DNA of 64,000 bases from an uncultured Porphyromonadaceae bacterium (GCA_949285425.1 CASEAJ010000047.1:52328-116327), one strand, 5' to 3'; shown: positions 1 through 9,691, numbered from the stretch's first letter. The notes: generated from the sequence alone by a model not told the origin. Numbers and translations are program-made.

Positions 1-450
1 GTTAGCATTGGCAGTAAAGAGAAACTTGACGTTGTCCTCGTCACGGAAGTTGACCGCTACGCCTCCCAAATACTCGAGCATGCTGTAAGGCCCTTTTGTG
101 TTGTAAAAAGTCACGTTCTCGGGGCGCGTAATGTACGGATCATACGCATCGGCAAAGATAAAAGGGGTATTGAATGGACGTGTAAAGTACAACTTTGACT
201 GTAGGGGCGAGCCCAGGTTGCCGTTGAACGAATTGGCAATGCTGTAACGGTCGATTGTGTTTACGTCTTGAAAATTGACATGTGCCGTGTCGGTAGGAAT
301 GGTATCGGCGATGGCAATAGGCGACACGACATGCCATGCTTTGATATCGTGCCCCGTATTCTTTTTGATGGATGTAGGGGCAGGTTCTTGTGCCAAGGCC
401 GAAACCACGGCGACACACATGCATATGTATAGTAATGACAATTTCTTCAC
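1..450 (-). CDS. Putative porin, N-terminal part (runs off window start)
   Basis: The reading frame starts at GTG (448-450) and is open for all 150 codons to the window edge, so only the N-terminus is seen. It begins with a Sec signal peptide (VKKLSLLYICMCVAVVSALA, then QEP). The following segment, with IDRYSIANSFNGNLGSPLQS, FNTPFIFADAYDPY and TRPENVTFYNTKGPYS, is the conserved start of the 'putative porin' outer-membrane barrel family of Bacteroides relatives. Role by family: general outer-membrane channel. An in-frame stop lies upstream of GTG, so no ATG is available except an internal one that would shorten the signal peptide. A TATCTTTG promoter box ends only 8 bases before the GTG, so the transcript would have almost no leader. 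Lies downstream of secA and lgt on the same strand. Confidence 0.85.
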   Translation of the reverse strand, partial: MKKLSLLYICMCVAVVSALAQEPAPTSIKKNTGHDIKAWHVVSPIAIADTIPTDTAHVNFQDVNTIDRYSIANSFNGNLGSPLQSKLYFTRPFNTPFIFADAYDPYITRPENVTFYNTKGPYSMLEYLGGVAVNFRDEDNVKFLFTANAN

Positions 451-458
451 AACGGGGA

Positions 459-466
459 CAAAGATA
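459..466 (-). promoter_or_regulatory. -7 box TATCTTTG for the porin
   Basis: Perfect TAnnTTTG consensus on the minus strand, 8 bases from the GTG start. No convincing TTTG -33 box at the usual spacing. Confidence 0.5.
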
Positions 467-552
467 GTAAATAGTTATGAGTTACGAGTTACGAGCCGTG
501 AGATTTCTGTTGGGCAGTTCGTTGCTTGGGCAATAGGAACATATATGAAAGT

Positions 553-597
553 ACAAGGGTCGTCAGGCGAATTTAATTTCACTTTGACGACCCTTGT
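553..597 (-). terminator. Hairpin after lgt
   Basis: Two perfect 13-base arms, ACAAGGGTCGTCA (553-565) and TGACGACCCTTGT (585-597), with a 19-base AT-rich loop, starting about 20 bases after the lgt stop. There is no long U tract, so it may be a transcript-end stabiliser rather than a classical terminator. Confidence 0.55.
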
Positions 598-615
598 GCA
601 TTATGTTTTTGGGGG

Positions 616-1524
616 TTATTTCTTCCTCTCGGTGCTTGTTGTCTTTTCGTCGGTCATTTTCTTTCGGCTGTTCCGCACAATTAGCCACACTCCCCAGATA
701 ATGAACGGTACACTGAGCCATTGCCCCATGTTGAGCAACATGTTGTCTTCGAAAGTTTCCTGGTTCCATTTGATGAATTCAAGCAGGAAGCGTGTGCCGA
801 AAATGCCGATAAGGAATACACCGAAAATCATTCCGGGTTTCTTGGCCGCATTCGTCTTCCAATACATTCGCCAAATGATGACAAACGTTATGATGCAGTA
901 TAGCATTTCATATATTTGCGTGGGATGGCAGGGCAATTCGCCGGCTCCTCCCTGGTCGAGAGGCAAATGCCATTGGTAGTCTCGGATGAAATTGAAGCCC
1001 CACGGCATGGTGGTCGGCCCGCCGTATATTTCCGAATTCATCAGATTGCCCAACCGGATGAAAGCTCCACCGATGGCAACTCCTATCACAAGACGGTCGA
1101 GTATGTACAGATAACCGGTGTGCGTTACCCGGGTGTTGTACAAGTACATGGCTATGAGCAGACCAAACGCACCTCCATGACTGGAGAGTCCTCCATGCCA
1201 AATGTAAAGCAGCTCCCACGGATGTGTGAGGTATGGATTGCCATAGCGGAACGTGATGCCCAGCAGTTTGACCGGTTCTTCAAGCAGATGCCATTCGTAG
1301 AAGAAACAGTGACCGAGACGTGCTCCCACTATCAGTCCGATAGTACCGTACATGAACAACTTGTCGGCCCACGCTTCGGGACGGTTTTCGTGCTTGTATG
1401 TCTTTTTGACGATTTCCCAAGCTACCAGAATGGCGGTCGCCCACAGCAGACCGTACCAGCGTACGGATAGCGGTCCGATGCTGAATATTTCCGGATCGAC
1501 GTTCCAGGTTATAAAGTTTATCAT
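616..1524 (-). CDS. lgt: Phosphatidylglycerol--prolipoprotein diacylglyceryl transferase
   Basis: Transfers diacylglycerol from phosphatidylglycerol to the lipobox cysteine of prolipoproteins in the inner membrane, the first step of lipoprotein maturation. The 302-residue protein has about seven membrane helices, the N-terminal SVRWYGLLWA segment and the family signature HGGLSSHGG at residues 110-118, plus GAFIRLGNLMNSEIYG and the C-terminal GTRFLLEF segment. It ends in a charged tail of about 15 residues. It lies 72 bases downstream of secA on the same strand; the gap holds a perfect 36-base palindrome, so the two may be cotranscribed with modulation. It processes the kind of lipoprotein encoded at 25.7 kb. 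Confidence 0.95.
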   Translation of the reverse strand: MINFITWNVDPEIFSIGPLSVRWYGLLWATAILVAWEIVKKTYKHENRPEAWADKLFMYGTIGLIVGARLGHCFFYEWHLLEEPVKLLGITFRYGNPYLTHPWELLYIWHGGLSSHGGAFGLLIAMYLYNTRVTHTGYLYILDRLVIGVAIGGAFIRLGNLMNSEIYGGPTTMPWGFNFIRDYQWHLPLDQGGAGELPCHPTQIYEMLYCIITFVIIWRMYWKTNAAKKPGMIFGVFLIGIFGTRFLLEFIKWNQETFEDNMLLNMGQWLSVPFIIWGVWLIVRNSRKKMTDEKTTSTERKK

Positions 1525-1554
1525 TGCGGAGTTAATAGGTTGTTTTGTTGTTTA

Positions 1555-1590
1555 CCATTCGGCCATTTGCCGCGGCAAATGGCCGAATGG
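1555..1590. repeat. Perfect 36-bp palindrome between secA and lgt
   Basis: The arms CCATTCGGCCATTTGCCG and its exact complement meet with no loop. It begins 6 bases past the secA stop (minus strand) and is followed by an A-rich, not T-rich, stretch, so it is not a standard intrinsic terminator in that direction. Confidence 0.9.
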
Positions 1591-1596
1591 GCTGTA

Positions 1597-4500
1597 TTAC
1601 ATATTTGCGCCGTGGCAGTTTTTGTACTTTTTGCCGCTTCCACAAGGGCAGGGATCGTTGCGTCCGATTTTCTTTTCCTGACGCACTATCGGTTCCGGAT
1701 GTTGCCGTTCGCGGGTATCCTGCTTGGTCGGGTCGTTGGCCGATGCAGGACCTCTGCCCAGTTCATCTTTTTGTGTACGGTACCGGCTGTAATCCTGACG
1801 CCGTTCTTGTTGTGCTTCGCGTACATGGTCGGGTTCGCGCATCGGTATCTGTCCGCGCATGAGAATGGAAAGCACTTTGCGGTTCATTGATTCAAGCATT
1901 TTCTTGAACAGGCCGAACGACTCGAGTTTGTATATCAGCAACGGGTCTTTTTGTTCGTAGCTGGCATTCTGCACCGAGTTGCGCAATTCGTCCAGTTGGC
2001 GCAGGTGTTCTTTCCATTCATCGTCGATGACATAGAGCAACGTCTGTTTTTCGAATACCTTGACTATTTCTTTCGATTCCGTCTTGTAGGCATCTTCCAG
2101 TTTCACGGCCACGTTGTACATGCGCTTGCCATCGGTAATGGGGATGAGGATATTTTCATACTGGCTGCCACGGGTTTCGTACACCTGTTTGATGACCGGA
2201 TTGGCTACGGTGGCCAGTTTGTCCATTTTGCGTTTGAAGCTTTCGATGGCCGATTCGGCAATCTTGTCGCTCATTTCCTTTGCCTTGAGCGAACGCAGTT
2301 CGCTTTCGCTGAAAGGAACATCCATGGCGAAGGTTTTCATTATTTCTTCCTGCAGGAATGCATAGTCATCGGATGCGTTTTCAACGATGCTTTCAGCCGT
2401 GTCGTATATCATGTTGGTGATATCCACACCGATACGTTCTCCCATGAGGGCATGGCGGCGTTTCGAGTATATGACTTCACGTTGTGAGTTCATGACATCA
2501 TCATATTCAAGCAGGCGTTTGCGAATGCCGAAGTTGTTTTCTTCGACTTTCTTCTGCGCCCGTTCGATAGATTTTGAAATCATGGGGTGCTCAATCATTT
2601 CGCCTTCTTCGAAGCCCATTTTGGTCATGAGTCCGGAAATGCGTTCCGAACCGAACAGACGCATGAGGTCATCTTCAAGTGATACGTAGAATACTGATGA
2701 GCCCGGGTCACCCTGACGGCCGGAACGTCCGCGCAACTGACGGTCCACACGACGGCTTTCATGCCGCTCCGTACCGATGATGGCCAGCCCGCCGGCGGCC
2801 TTCACTTCGGGACTCAGCTTGATGTCGGTACCACGGCCGGCCATGTTGGTGGCAATGGTTACCGTGCTTCGCTGACCGGCTTCGGCCACAATGTCGGCTT
2901 CGCGCTGATGCAGTTTTGCATTCAGTACATTGTGTTTTATCTTGCGTCCGGTGAGCATACGGCTCAACAATTCCGATACTTCCACCGAGGTGGTACCTAC
3001 CAGTACCGGACGTCCGTTTTCGGACAATTGTATGATCTCTTCAATGACGGCATTGTATTTTTCGCGTTTGGTGCGGTACACGCGGTCGTCCATGTCGTTG
3101 CGGGCAATGGGGCGGTTGGTCGGAATGACCACTACGTCGAGTTTGTAGATGTCCCAGAATTCGCCGGCTTCCGTTTCGGCTGTACCGGTCATACCGGCAA
3201 GTTTGTGGTACATGCGGAAGTAGTTTTGCAACGTAATGGTGGCAAATGTCTGTGTGGCGGCTTCCACGGTGACCCGTTCCTTGGCTTCAATGGCCTGGTG
3301 CAGTCCGTCGGAGTAGCGGCGGCCTTCCATGATACGGCCGGTTTGCTCGTCTACGATTTTTACCTTGTTGTCAATCACCACATATTCCACATCCTTTTCA
3401 AAAAGGGTATAGGCTTTCAGCAATTGGTTTACCGTGTGCACACGTTCTGACTTCACGGCGTAGTTTTGCAGCAGTTCGTCTTTCTTGGCTTGTTTTTCTT
3501 CTGAAGAGAGAGACTGCTTTTCCAGTTCGGCTATTTCGCTTCCCACATCGGGCAATACGAAGAATTCCGAATCCTCCGAACTTTCCGTAATGGCATCGAT
3601 ACCTTTATCGGTCAGCTCAATGGAGTTGTTCTTTTCGTCGATAATGAAGTAGAGCGGATCGGTGGCAATGTGCATGTTGCGGTTGTTTTCCTGCATGTAG
3701 AACTCTTCTGTTTTCAGCAGGATGGGCTTGATGCCCTGTTCGCTCAGGTATTTGATGAGAGCCTTGTTTTTGGGCATACCCTTATACGAGCGGAACAAGG
3801 CCAAAGCGCCTTCTTCGCGCACTTTCTCGTCTTCCGATTTCAGTTTGTTGCGGGCATCGGCCAGGTATTCGGTAGTCAGTTTCTTTTGCAGGTTCACCAG
3901 ACGTTCCACGCGGGGACGCAGGTCTTCGAACAACTGGTCATCGCCTTTGGGCACCGGTCCGGAAATGATGAGCGGGGTACGTGCGTCGTCAATCAGCACC
4001 GAGTCCACTTCATCGACAATGGCGTAGTTGTGCTTGCGCTGTACCAGGTCGAGCGGACTGGTGGCCATGTTGTCGCGCAGGTAGTCGAACCCGAATTCGT
4101 TGTTCGTACCGAAGGTAATGTCGGCCATGTAGGCGCGGCGGCGTTCTTCCGAGTTGGGGCGGTGCTTGTCTATGCAGTCGACACTCAGACCGTGGAACAT
4201 GTAGAGCGGTCCCATCCATTCCGAGTCACGCTTGGCCAGATAGTCGTTCACCGTCACTACGTGCACTCCGTTGCGTGTCAAGGCGTTCAGAAATACCGGG
4301 AGGGTGGCTACGAGGGTTTTTCCTTCACCGGTTGCCATTTCAGCTATTTTCCCTTTGTGCAGCACGACGCCCCCGAACAGCTGTACGTCGTAGTGTACCA
4401 TTTCCCATTTGTGCAGGTTGCCGCCGGCTACCCATTCGTTCTTGTAGTGGGCCTGGTCGCCTTCTATGTAGACGAAATCGTGCTTGGCCGCCAGATCGCG

Positions 4501-4905
4501 GTCGAAGTCGTTGACCGTAACCACCACTTCGCTGTTTTCGGTGAAGCGGCGTGCCGTGTCTTTCATAATGGCGAACACTTCGGGCAGCACTTCTTCCAGC
4601 ACTTTTTCGTATTTGTCGGTGATTTCCTTTTCAAGCCGGTCTATTTCATCGTATATCTTTTCGCGCTGGTTTATTTCGGTCGACTCTATGCCCGCTTTCA
4701 GTTCGGCTATGCGGTCGCGTTCGGCCTGCACATAGTCCTGGATATGTTTTTTTATACTTTCCGTGCGTTCGCGTAGCTCATCATTGCTCAGTTTTTCTAT
4801 TTTGCTGTATGCCTGTTTTATTTTTTCCACATACGGCTCAATTTCCTTCAGGTCGCGCTGGGCCTTGTTGCCGAAGAGCTTTTTCAATACATCGTTAAAT
4901 CCCAT
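1597..4905 (-). CDS. secA: Preprotein translocase ATPase SecA
   Basis: Motor ATPase that drives preproteins through SecYEG at the inner membrane. The 1102 residues match the long SecA of Bacteroidetes. Visible: Walker A ATGEGKT at about 191-197, Walker B/DEAD-like [16 protein letters not shown], the [18 protein letters not shown] and VPTNRP-type segments of NBD2, and [11 protein letters not shown]. The C-terminus carries the zinc-binding tail [17 protein letters not shown] that binds SecB or lipids. The ATG at 4905 opens the typical amphipathic start [13 protein letters not shown] promoter lies about 110 bases upstream and the leader contains an 11-bp triple repeat. Very likely essential. Confidence 0.98.
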   Translation of the reverse strand: MGFNDVLKKLFGNKAQRDLKEIEPYVEKIKQAYSKIEKLSNDELRERTESIKKHIQDYVQAERDRIAELKAGIESTEINQREKIYDEIDRLEKEITDKYEKVLEEVLPEVFAIMKDTARRFTENSEVVVTVNDFDRDLAAKHDFVYIEGDQAHYKNEWVAGGNLHKWEMVHYDVQLFGGVVLHKGKIAEMATGEGKTLVATLPVFLNALTRNGVHVVTVNDYLAKRDSEWMGPLYMFHGLSVDCIDKHRPNSEERRRAYMADITFGTNNEFGFDYLRDNMATSPLDLVQRKHNYAIVDEVDSVLIDDARTPLIISGPVPKGDDQLFEDLRPRVERLVNLQKKLTTEYLADARNKLKSEDEKVREEGALALFRSYKGMPKNKALIKYLSEQGIKPILLKTEEFYMQENNRNMHIATDPLYFIIDEKNNSIELTDKGIDAITESSEDSEFFVLPDVGSEIAELEKQSLSSEEKQAKKDELLQNYAVKSERVHTVNQLLKAYTLFEKDVEYVVIDNKVKIVDEQTGRIMEGRRYSDGLHQAIEAKERVTVEAATQTFATITLQNYFRMYHKLAGMTGTAETEAGEFWDIYKLDVVVIPTNRPIARNDMDDRVYRTKREKYNAVIEEIIQLSENGRPVLVGTTSVEVSELLSRMLTGRKIKHNVLNAKLHQREADIVAEAGQRSTVTIATNMAGRGTDIKLSPEVKAAGGLAIIGTERHESRRVDRQLRGRSGRQGDPGSSVFYVSLEDDLMRLFGSERISGLMTKMGFEEGEMIEHPMISKSIERAQKKVEENNFGIRKRLLEYDDVMNSQREVIYSKRRHALMGERIGVDITNMIYDTAESIVENASDDYAFLQEEIMKTFAMDVPFSESELRSLKAKEMSDKIAESAIESFKRKMDKLATVANPVIKQVYETRGSQYENILIPITDGKRMYNVAVKLEDAYKTESKEIVKVFEKQTLLYVIDDEWKEHLRQLDELRNSVQNASYEQKDPLLIYKLESFGLFKKMLESMNRKVLSILMRGQIPMREPDHVREAQQERRQDYSRYRTQKDELGRGPASANDPTKQDTRERQHPEPIVRQEKKIGRNDPCPCGSGKKYKNCHGANM

Positions 4906-4923
4906 TATGATAAGTGTTTTTGC

Positions 4924-4956
4924 TTTGTTTATGTTTTGTTTATGTTTTGTTTATGT
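4924..4956 (-). repeat. 3 x 11-bp A-rich repeat in the secA leader
   Basis: Three exact, contiguous copies of TTTGTTTATGT (plus strand), i.e. an A-rich CA-containing repeat in the secA mRNA ending about 20 bases before the ATG. An A-rich, unstructured leader is a known translation aid in Bacteroidetes, which lack strong Shine-Dalgarno sites; the exact 11-bp repetition is unusual. Confidence 0.8.
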
Positions 4957-5013
4957 TGGCATGCCCGCCCCCATTGGAAAAAAACAGGACGGGCTGTTTT
5001 GTTAAAAACCGGA

Positions 5014-5043
5014 CAAAGATAATGTTTTTGCCGTTATTACAAA
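5014..5043 (-). promoter_or_regulatory. secA promoter
   Basis: -7 box TATCTTTG (5014-5021) and -33 box TTTG (5040-5043) on the minus strand, 18 bases apart, close to the TTTG-N19-TAnnTTTG consensus. It predicts a secA leader of about 100 bases. Confidence 0.65.
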
Positions 5044-5062
5044 TGTTTTGTTGGTATAATTT

Positions 5063-5258
5063 AACCCAAAGGTCATTAGAATGTTCGGCCGTCGTTGTCC
5101 TTGTCACGTCGGCACTTTTTGCCGGTTTTCGTTTTCTGCCGGTGCCTTTTCGTCCCGTCTTTGGGCGTATAGCCCGCTATGCATCTGCAACACGGAACTA
5201 CAAATCCCTCGTCAGAAAAGCAAAAACCAATGCAAAATCCAATGACCGATTGGGGCTT
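5063..5258. mobile_element. 198-bp inverted-repeat element, degenerate copy
   Basis: Starts with AACCCAAAGGTCATTAG and ends with CCAATGACCGATTGGGGCTT, diverged versions of the 20-bp terminal inverted repeats seen intact at 51167-51364. Total length (196 bp) and the internal 'CATAGCCCGCTATG'-type palindrome also match. It lies just upstream of the secA promoter and contains no gene. Confidence 0.7.
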
Positions 5259-5310
5259 GACAGGAAAGGGTCGCTGTTTTATGCCGACAAAGTCGTGTGC
5301 CCTTGCCGAT

Positions 5311-5412
5311 AAAGTTCTTTTTTCACCTATATGAAAAAAGCTTTTCACCTATGTGAAAAATATGTTTCACCTATGTGAAAAATGCTTTTCACCTATGTGA
5401 AAAAAGAACTTT
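5311..5412. repeat. 22-bp palindromic array, four units
   Basis: Four CACCTATGTG-type cores (first one CACCTATATG) start at 5324, 5346, 5368 and 5390, exactly 22 bases apart. Each sits in a TTTCACCTATGTGAAA palindrome with 4-6 variable bases between units. The block is closed by an outer inverted repeat, AAAGTTCTTTTTTCAC (from 5311) and its complement ending at 5412. It lies between the 3' end of the GT4 gene and secA. The core sequence also occurs in the MITE-like elements at 25.4 and 55.8 kb. Confidence 0.9.
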
Positions 5413-5482
5413 ATGCTGAAGGATGCACGAACCCCCTTGGAAAAGAAAAGGAAAAGGTGCTTGAAAACAATCGGTGAAAGCT

Positions 5483-6667
5483 TCAATGTTTTTTCCGCCT
5501 GATGAGACTCAGGTAGCGGTCGAGCACTTCTTCCTGCACAATGCTTTCCCACGAGCGGGCAATGGTGTGCGAAGCGTTGTGGCCCGCTTCCTTTATCAGA
5601 GCAGGGTTTTGCATCAAGTGCTGCAGTTTGTCGGCCAATGATTGCGGGGTGTTTTCGATGAGAAAACCGTTGACTTGCTCCGTCAGTATTTCGGCGGCGG
5701 TTGATCCGGCCACCATGATGGAGGGTGTGCCCAGGGCTCCCGCTTCGCGGACCACGAGCGGGGCATTGTCGTATATTGACGGGAAGAGGAACAGGTCGGC
5801 GGCCGCATAGTAAGTCTTTATCTGTTCGCGGTCGGTGACGGTGCCTACGAAACTGACCTTGTCGCTCAATCCGTATTCCTGCACCAGACGTTTCATTTCA
5901 TCGGCTGCATAACCGGTCCCTACGAAGAACATGCGGAACGGCAAGGCCTTTATGAGTGCCAGCGACTCGATAATGAGCCGTGTGTTCTTCTCCCAAATAT
6001 GTTGTCCGACAAACAGCAACACGCGTTCGTCGGGTGTGAGTCCGAGGTGTTCGCGGGCAGCCTGCTTGATGGGTTCCAAAGGTTCGTTTGTGGCAAAATC
6101 GTTACCGTTGTCCACCACCTCTATGTTGCCTTTGTACCCGTATTCGCGCAAGGTTTCCTCCACCGCTTTTTGGGGCACCCACACTTCATCGGCTTTCTCG
6201 TAAAACCAAATGACTTCCTTGAGCATGAGGTTGGCGATTTTCCGGCTGCGGGTGGCACGCTGGAAATCGTCGCGGTATTTCGAGTGGAACGTGGCTACAA
6301 AAGGTACGTTCTGATCTTTGGCTATGCGTGCGGCCAGCAGTCCGGCCGAAAAGGGGGAATGGGCATGGACCAGTTCGAATTTTATGTTTTGAGATGCTGT
6401 GTGAAGTGCCAGGTCGAATTCGGGCAGTCCCAACCGGTAGGGTTTGCGCATGGTGACGGGAATGGATGTGTAGCGGTAGACCGGATAGGGTTCGTTGTCC
6501 TTGTAGCCCGGTACGCGGGGAGTGACGACACATGAGTTGTAACCTTTTTCGTGAAGCCAATAGGCGTAGTTTCGTACAGCCAGTGCCACTCCGTCCATAA
6601 TGGGTGGATAACTTTCGTTGAACAGACCGAATGTGCCGCTGAGCAGCGCAGACTCTTTTTCCATCAT
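5483..6667 (-). CDS. Glycosyltransferase family 4
   Basis: GT-B fold retaining glycosyltransferase of 394 residues. N-terminal acceptor domain with FNESYPPIMDGVA and the VHAHSPFSAGLLAA loop; C-terminal donor domain with LLFVGQHIWEKNTRLIIESL and the EX7E-type segment YDNAPLVVREAGALGTPSI. It resembles bacterial diacylglycerol glucosyltransferases and PimB-like enzymes, so a lipid or cell-envelope glycan acceptor is plausible, but the substrate cannot be read from sequence. Single gene, transcribed away from the cardiolipin synthase gene with which it shares a divergent intergenic region; that neighbour is also a membrane-lipid enzyme. The ATGATG start at 6667 has a second Met one codon later. 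Confidence 0.88.
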   Translation of the reverse strand: MMEKESALLSGTFGLFNESYPPIMDGVALAVRNYAYWLHEKGYNSCVVTPRVPGYKDNEPYPVYRYTSIPVTMRKPYRLGLPEFDLALHTASQNIKFELVHAHSPFSAGLLAARIAKDQNVPFVATFHSKYRDDFQRATRSRKIANLMLKEVIWFYEKADEVWVPQKAVEETLREYGYKGNIEVVDNGNDFATNEPLEPIKQAAREHLGLTPDERVLLFVGQHIWEKNTRLIIESLALIKALPFRMFFVGTGYAADEMKRLVQEYGLSDKVSFVGTVTDREQIKTYYAAADLFLFPSIYDNAPLVVREAGALGTPSIMVAGSTAAEILTEQVNGFLIENTPQSLADKLQHLMQNPALIKEAGHNASHTIARSWESIVQEEVLDRYLSLIRRKKH

Positions 6668-6730
6668 TTGTTGTTTGTATATGCGTGTTATATGCAGGCT
6701 TCAACACTATGGGTTGAAGAAAAACTCCTG

Positions 6731-6738
6731 CAAAGTTA
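6731..6738 (-). promoter_or_regulatory. -7 box TAACTTTG for GT4
   Basis: Matches TAnnTTTG on the minus strand, about 65 bases upstream of the GT4 start. The -33 region is poor. Confidence 0.45.
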
Positions 6739-6766
6739 AGACAAAACAATTGGAACTGCATAAATG

Positions 6767-6799
6767 TTTTTCAAAACCGGAAAGATATTCTTAAATTTG
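6767..6799 (+). promoter_or_regulatory. Promoter of the cardiolipin synthase gene
   Basis: -7 box TAAATTTG (6792-6799) with a T-rich -33 region about 20 bases before it. It predicts a leader of about 25 bases rich in A, and is divergent from the GT4 promoter. Confidence 0.5.
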
Positions 6800-6834
6800 A
6801 CGGTTACTTTAAAAAAATTAAAGAATAAAAATGT

Positions 6835-8250
6835 ATGGAGGTATTGTCCGTTCTGCGTATTGTCATTGAAGTGGCCTATGTGCTGACCATTGTAGGGACC
6901 ATTTTGGTCGTGATTGCCGAAAATCAAAATCCTTTCCGCACGTTGGCCTGGCTGCTGGTTCTGTTGTTTGTGCCCTTGTTCGGCCTGTTCATTTATTATT
7001 TGTTGGGACAGGACACGAGGCGTAAAAAATACTTCAGGGAAAATAAGAAAAAGACTTTCACTGATTTTCCGGCCGAACCATCTTTGGCGGAGAATGCCGC
7101 TTGTGTGGCTCCGGCATATCATGCTTTGGTGTCATTGCTGAGTCGGGGCGTCAATTCGTGGGTGCTCAAAGGCAGTCGGGTGGAAGTGCTGACTTCGGGC
7201 GAGCAGAAAATGGCCGCGCTTATGGCCGATTTGAGACGGGCCAAACGGCATATCCACATGGAATATTTCCTTTTCAACAATGATGAAACCGGCCGTGAAG
7301 TGAAGAATATCCTGATGCAAAAGGCCGCGGAGGGAGTGGAAGTGCGTTTTGTTTATGAAAATGTGGCTAATGTCACTGTGCCCCGGCGTTTTTATCTGGA
7401 AATGGAACAAAGCGGGGTGAAGGTGTCGGCGTTCAGCAAAATGAGGCTTCCGCGTATCCGTCATACGGTGAATTATCGTAACCACCGCAAGGTGGCGGTT
7501 ATTGACGGCGAGGTGGGATACATAGGTGGCATGAATATAGGCGATGAGTATCGTCGCACCCAATGGCGTGATACGCATCTGCGCATTGAGGGGCAGGGGG
7601 TATATGGCTTGCAGGCCAATTTTTTGTGTGACTGGCAGTCTTCCGGAGAAGCGCTTCCGGCGGATTGTGCGGCTTGTTTCCCCGCAATGCCGGTCTGTAC
7701 GGATAATTTAATGCAGATTGTGTCGGGCGGACCCGATATGGAACAGCCTGTGTTAATGCATGCCACGATACGAATCATCAACGAAAGTCGCCGTTATGTC
7801 TATATCCAGACTCCTTATTTTCTTCCTACCGAGCCGTTGGTAGAGGCGCTTTATTCGGCGGCTGTTTCGGGGGTGGATGTACGGCTTATGGTGTCGGCAC
7901 ATTCCGATACGTGTTACGTTGACCCGGCAGCACGTTCTTATTACGAGGATTTACTGGCTGCCGGTATGAGAATATATGAGCATCAGACTAAATTTGTACA
8001 TGCAAAGACCATGGTGTGCGATGATTATGTGTCTATGATTGGTTCGACTAACATGGATTTCCGCAGTTTTGAGGCTAGTTTTGAGATGAACTGCTATTTG
8101 TATGATGCCCGGCTTGCAGCACAGAATAAAGCCATTTTCATGGAAGACTTGAAGGAGTGTAAGGAAATAGTCCTGTCTGAGTGGGAACGGCGTCCACGGC
8201 GGAAAAGGTTTGTGGAGTCGTTCATGCGTCTGTTTGCTCCGTTGATGTAG
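6835..8250 (+). CDS. cls: Cardiolipin synthase
   Basis: Phospholipase D superfamily enzyme that condenses two phosphatidylglycerols into cardiolipin at the inner membrane. 471 residues. Two N-terminal membrane helices (about 5-25 and 35-55, FRTLAWLLVLLFVPLFGLFI), then two HKD catalytic motifs: NHRKVAVIDGEVGYIGGMN near residue 217 and FVHAKTMVCDDYVSMIGSTN near 387. The length is normal for ClsA-type enzymes. The ATG at 6835 is preferred over the out-of-frame ATG four bases earlier. The gene ends 42 bases from the convergent GH105-like gene; paired small hairpins fill that gap. Confidence 0.95.
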   Translation: MEVLSVLRIVIEVAYVLTIVGTILVVIAENQNPFRTLAWLLVLLFVPLFGLFIYYLLGQDTRRKKYFRENKKKTFTDFPAEPSLAENAACVAPAYHALVSLLSRGVNSWVLKGSRVEVLTSGEQKMAALMADLRRAKRHIHMEYFLFNNDETGREVKNILMQKAAEGVEVRFVYENVANVTVPRRFYLEMEQSGVKVSAFSKMRLPRIRHTVNYRNHRKVAVIDGEVGYIGGMNIGDEYRRTQWRDTHLRIEGQGVYGLQANFLCDWQSSGEALPADCAACFPAMPVCTDNLMQIVSGGPDMEQPVLMHATIRIINESRRYVYIQTPYFLPTEPLVEALYSAAVSGVDVRLMVSAHSDTCYVDPAARSYYEDLLAAGMRIYEHQTKFVHAKTMVCDDYVSMIGSTNMDFRSFEASFEMNCYLYDARLAAQNKAIFMEDLKECKEIVLSEWERRPRRKRFVESFMRLFAPLM

Positions 8251-8261
8251 GGAAACAGCTA

Positions 8262-8294
8262 CCGGCAATCGGCCGGCACAGAAGTACAACTTCT
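8262..8294. terminator. Hairpins between convergent cls and GH105 genes
   Basis: CCGGC/GCCGG (8262-8276) followed by AGAAGT-ACA-ACTTCT (8280-8294), the second overlapping the end of the GH105-like gene. Possibly a weak bidirectional terminator. Confidence 0.4.
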
Positions 8295-9429
8295 ATAATT
8301 CACTTTTGTCCAGTTCAATGGCGGCCAGAATGAAGGCGGCGACGGCATCGGGCTCGTTATTTGTTCGTGGCAGGCTGATGTAGTACCCTCGTGTGCCGTT
8401 TTCATTGGGTGAACTGGCATCGGTAGTGGTTCCGGTAATATTCAGTGTGCCGTCTTGTTGTGTTGTGTTATGGGCCAATAGCCCTTCAAAGGCTTTTTTG
8501 GCAGCATTCAGTTGTTTCTTGGGCAGATAACCGTTATTCACCCCTTTGGCAATGGCGTAGGCAAACATGGCCGTTGCCGTCGGTTCCGGATGATTGCCTT
8601 CTGCTTTGGGTTGGTCGGGTACTTGCAGCCACATTCCCGTTTTGGGTTGTTGGCATTTTATCAAGGCAGAAGTCAGACTGTTCAGCTTCATAATCAGATT
8701 CCCCCTGTAAGGATGGTCCAGCGGGAAATAATCGAGCAGGTCTACAAGTGCCATCATGTAGAAACCGATGCTTTTGGCAAAAAGGGCCGATGGGCTTCCG
8801 TGTTCGCTCCAGGCCTGATAGTTCAGCCCGGAATTCTTGTCTTGTGTGTATTTGTCGGTTTGGTCAAACTGCAGGGCAATGTCACCGAAAACTTTTGCTT
8901 CGTCGAACATGGAAGCATACATGCAGTAGAAAGGCATGGCCATGTAAAGAGCTTCTATCTGTATGCCTTCTGCTTGTGTGCCGTTGAACAGGAATACCCT
9001 GTCTTGGGTGCGGGGTTGTGTGTACAGCTGTTTTCGTAGCATCATTTGTGCGTTCAAATATTTGCTGCCACCGCGGTTTTGTGTGTACAGGTTGTATAGG
9101 AATGCTCCGAAGCACATGTTTCGCAAGTCGTAGCTTTTAGCCTCGTATTCACGCAGGTGTCCATCTTCGCTAATCCAGGCATCGGCAACGGCTTTTGCGT
9201 GCAGGAAGCAGGTGCTGTCTTCCGACGCCAGAGACAGACTAAGGAAGGCATTGTTCAGTAGTGCTGTTTTGTAATTCCACATGTATGGTTGTTCTGCATG
9301 CCGTTTTATAGCTCCTTCTGCTGCATCTTGGGCCAGCTTTATGTAATTGACCGGTGTCTTTTTTGCAATGAGCGGAGAGGCAAAAAAGAGAGCGGGGATT
9401 AAAAAGAGTGGAAATAAGACCTGTTTCAT
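8293..9429 (-). CDS. Glycoside hydrolase family 105/88-like protein
   Basis: 378 residues with a Sec signal peptide (MKQVLFPLFLIPALFFASPLIA), so exported to the periplasm or outer membrane. The body is a helical (alpha/alpha)6-type hydrolase: YMAMPFYCMYAS and the segment AKSIGFYMMALVDLLDYFPL followed by DHPYR, which resembles the 'R-G-N-G-W-ALVDVL' region of unsaturated rhamnogalacturonyl/glucuronyl hydrolases. The family removes unsaturated uronic acid from oligosaccharides left by polysaccharide lyases. The canonical RGNGW is replaced by KSIGF here, so activity or substrate may differ. It stands alone, without susC/D or other carbohydrate genes nearby. Confidence 0.7.
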   Translation of the reverse strand: MKQVLFPLFLIPALFFASPLIAKKTPVNYIKLAQDAAEGAIKRHAEQPYMWNYKTALLNNAFLSLSLASEDSTCFLHAKAVADAWISEDGHLREYEAKSYDLRNMCFGAFLYNLYTQNRGGSKYLNAQMMLRKQLYTQPRTQDRVFLFNGTQAEGIQIEALYMAMPFYCMYASMFDEAKVFGDIALQFDQTDKYTQDKNSGLNYQAWSEHGSPSALFAKSIGFYMMALVDLLDYFPLDHPYRGNLIMKLNSLTSALIKCQQPKTGMWLQVPDQPKAEGNHPEPTATAMFAYAIAKGVNNGYLPKKQLNAAKKAFEGLLAHNTTQQDGTLNITGTTTDASSPNENGTRGYYISLPRTNNEPDAVAAFILAAIELDKSEL

Positions 9430-9516
9430 TCTGTTTCTTTGATTTTATGGCGCAACCGGATGCCGCTTGCATAGACTTGTGGGCTGATTTCCGGTGTTGA
9501 CCGATTGTATTTCCTG

Positions 9517-9524
9517 CAAAGATA
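9517..9524 (-). promoter_or_regulatory. -7 box TATCTTTG for the GH105-like gene
   Basis: Perfect TAnnTTTG on the minus strand, about 90 bases upstream of the start. The 9430-9796 gap otherwise holds only the divergent fabD promoter and AT-rich DNA. Confidence 0.5.
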
Positions 9525-9691
9525 ATGCAAACGAACGCAAAATCCATCAAACATGCTTGAATGGTTTTGCCGATCGCCGCTTGTTTAATGAAAAAATAAT
9601 GTAAATAAACAGTGAAACAAGCAAATTGAATGGGATGTTTTTTTGTGGAACGGCATGTGGTAGTGAGATATTTTGAGATATTTGGAATTAC

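Noticed and set aside
3670..4776. 368-codon plus-strand frame
   Set aside because: Antisense of secA; rich in Phe/Val/His as expected from reversed codons.
5311..5412. CRISPR array
   Set aside because: Regular repeats, but the whole repeat-plus-variable unit is 22 bases with only 4-6 variable bases, far too short for spacers, and no cas genes are present. The same holds for the arrays at 16208 and 44093.
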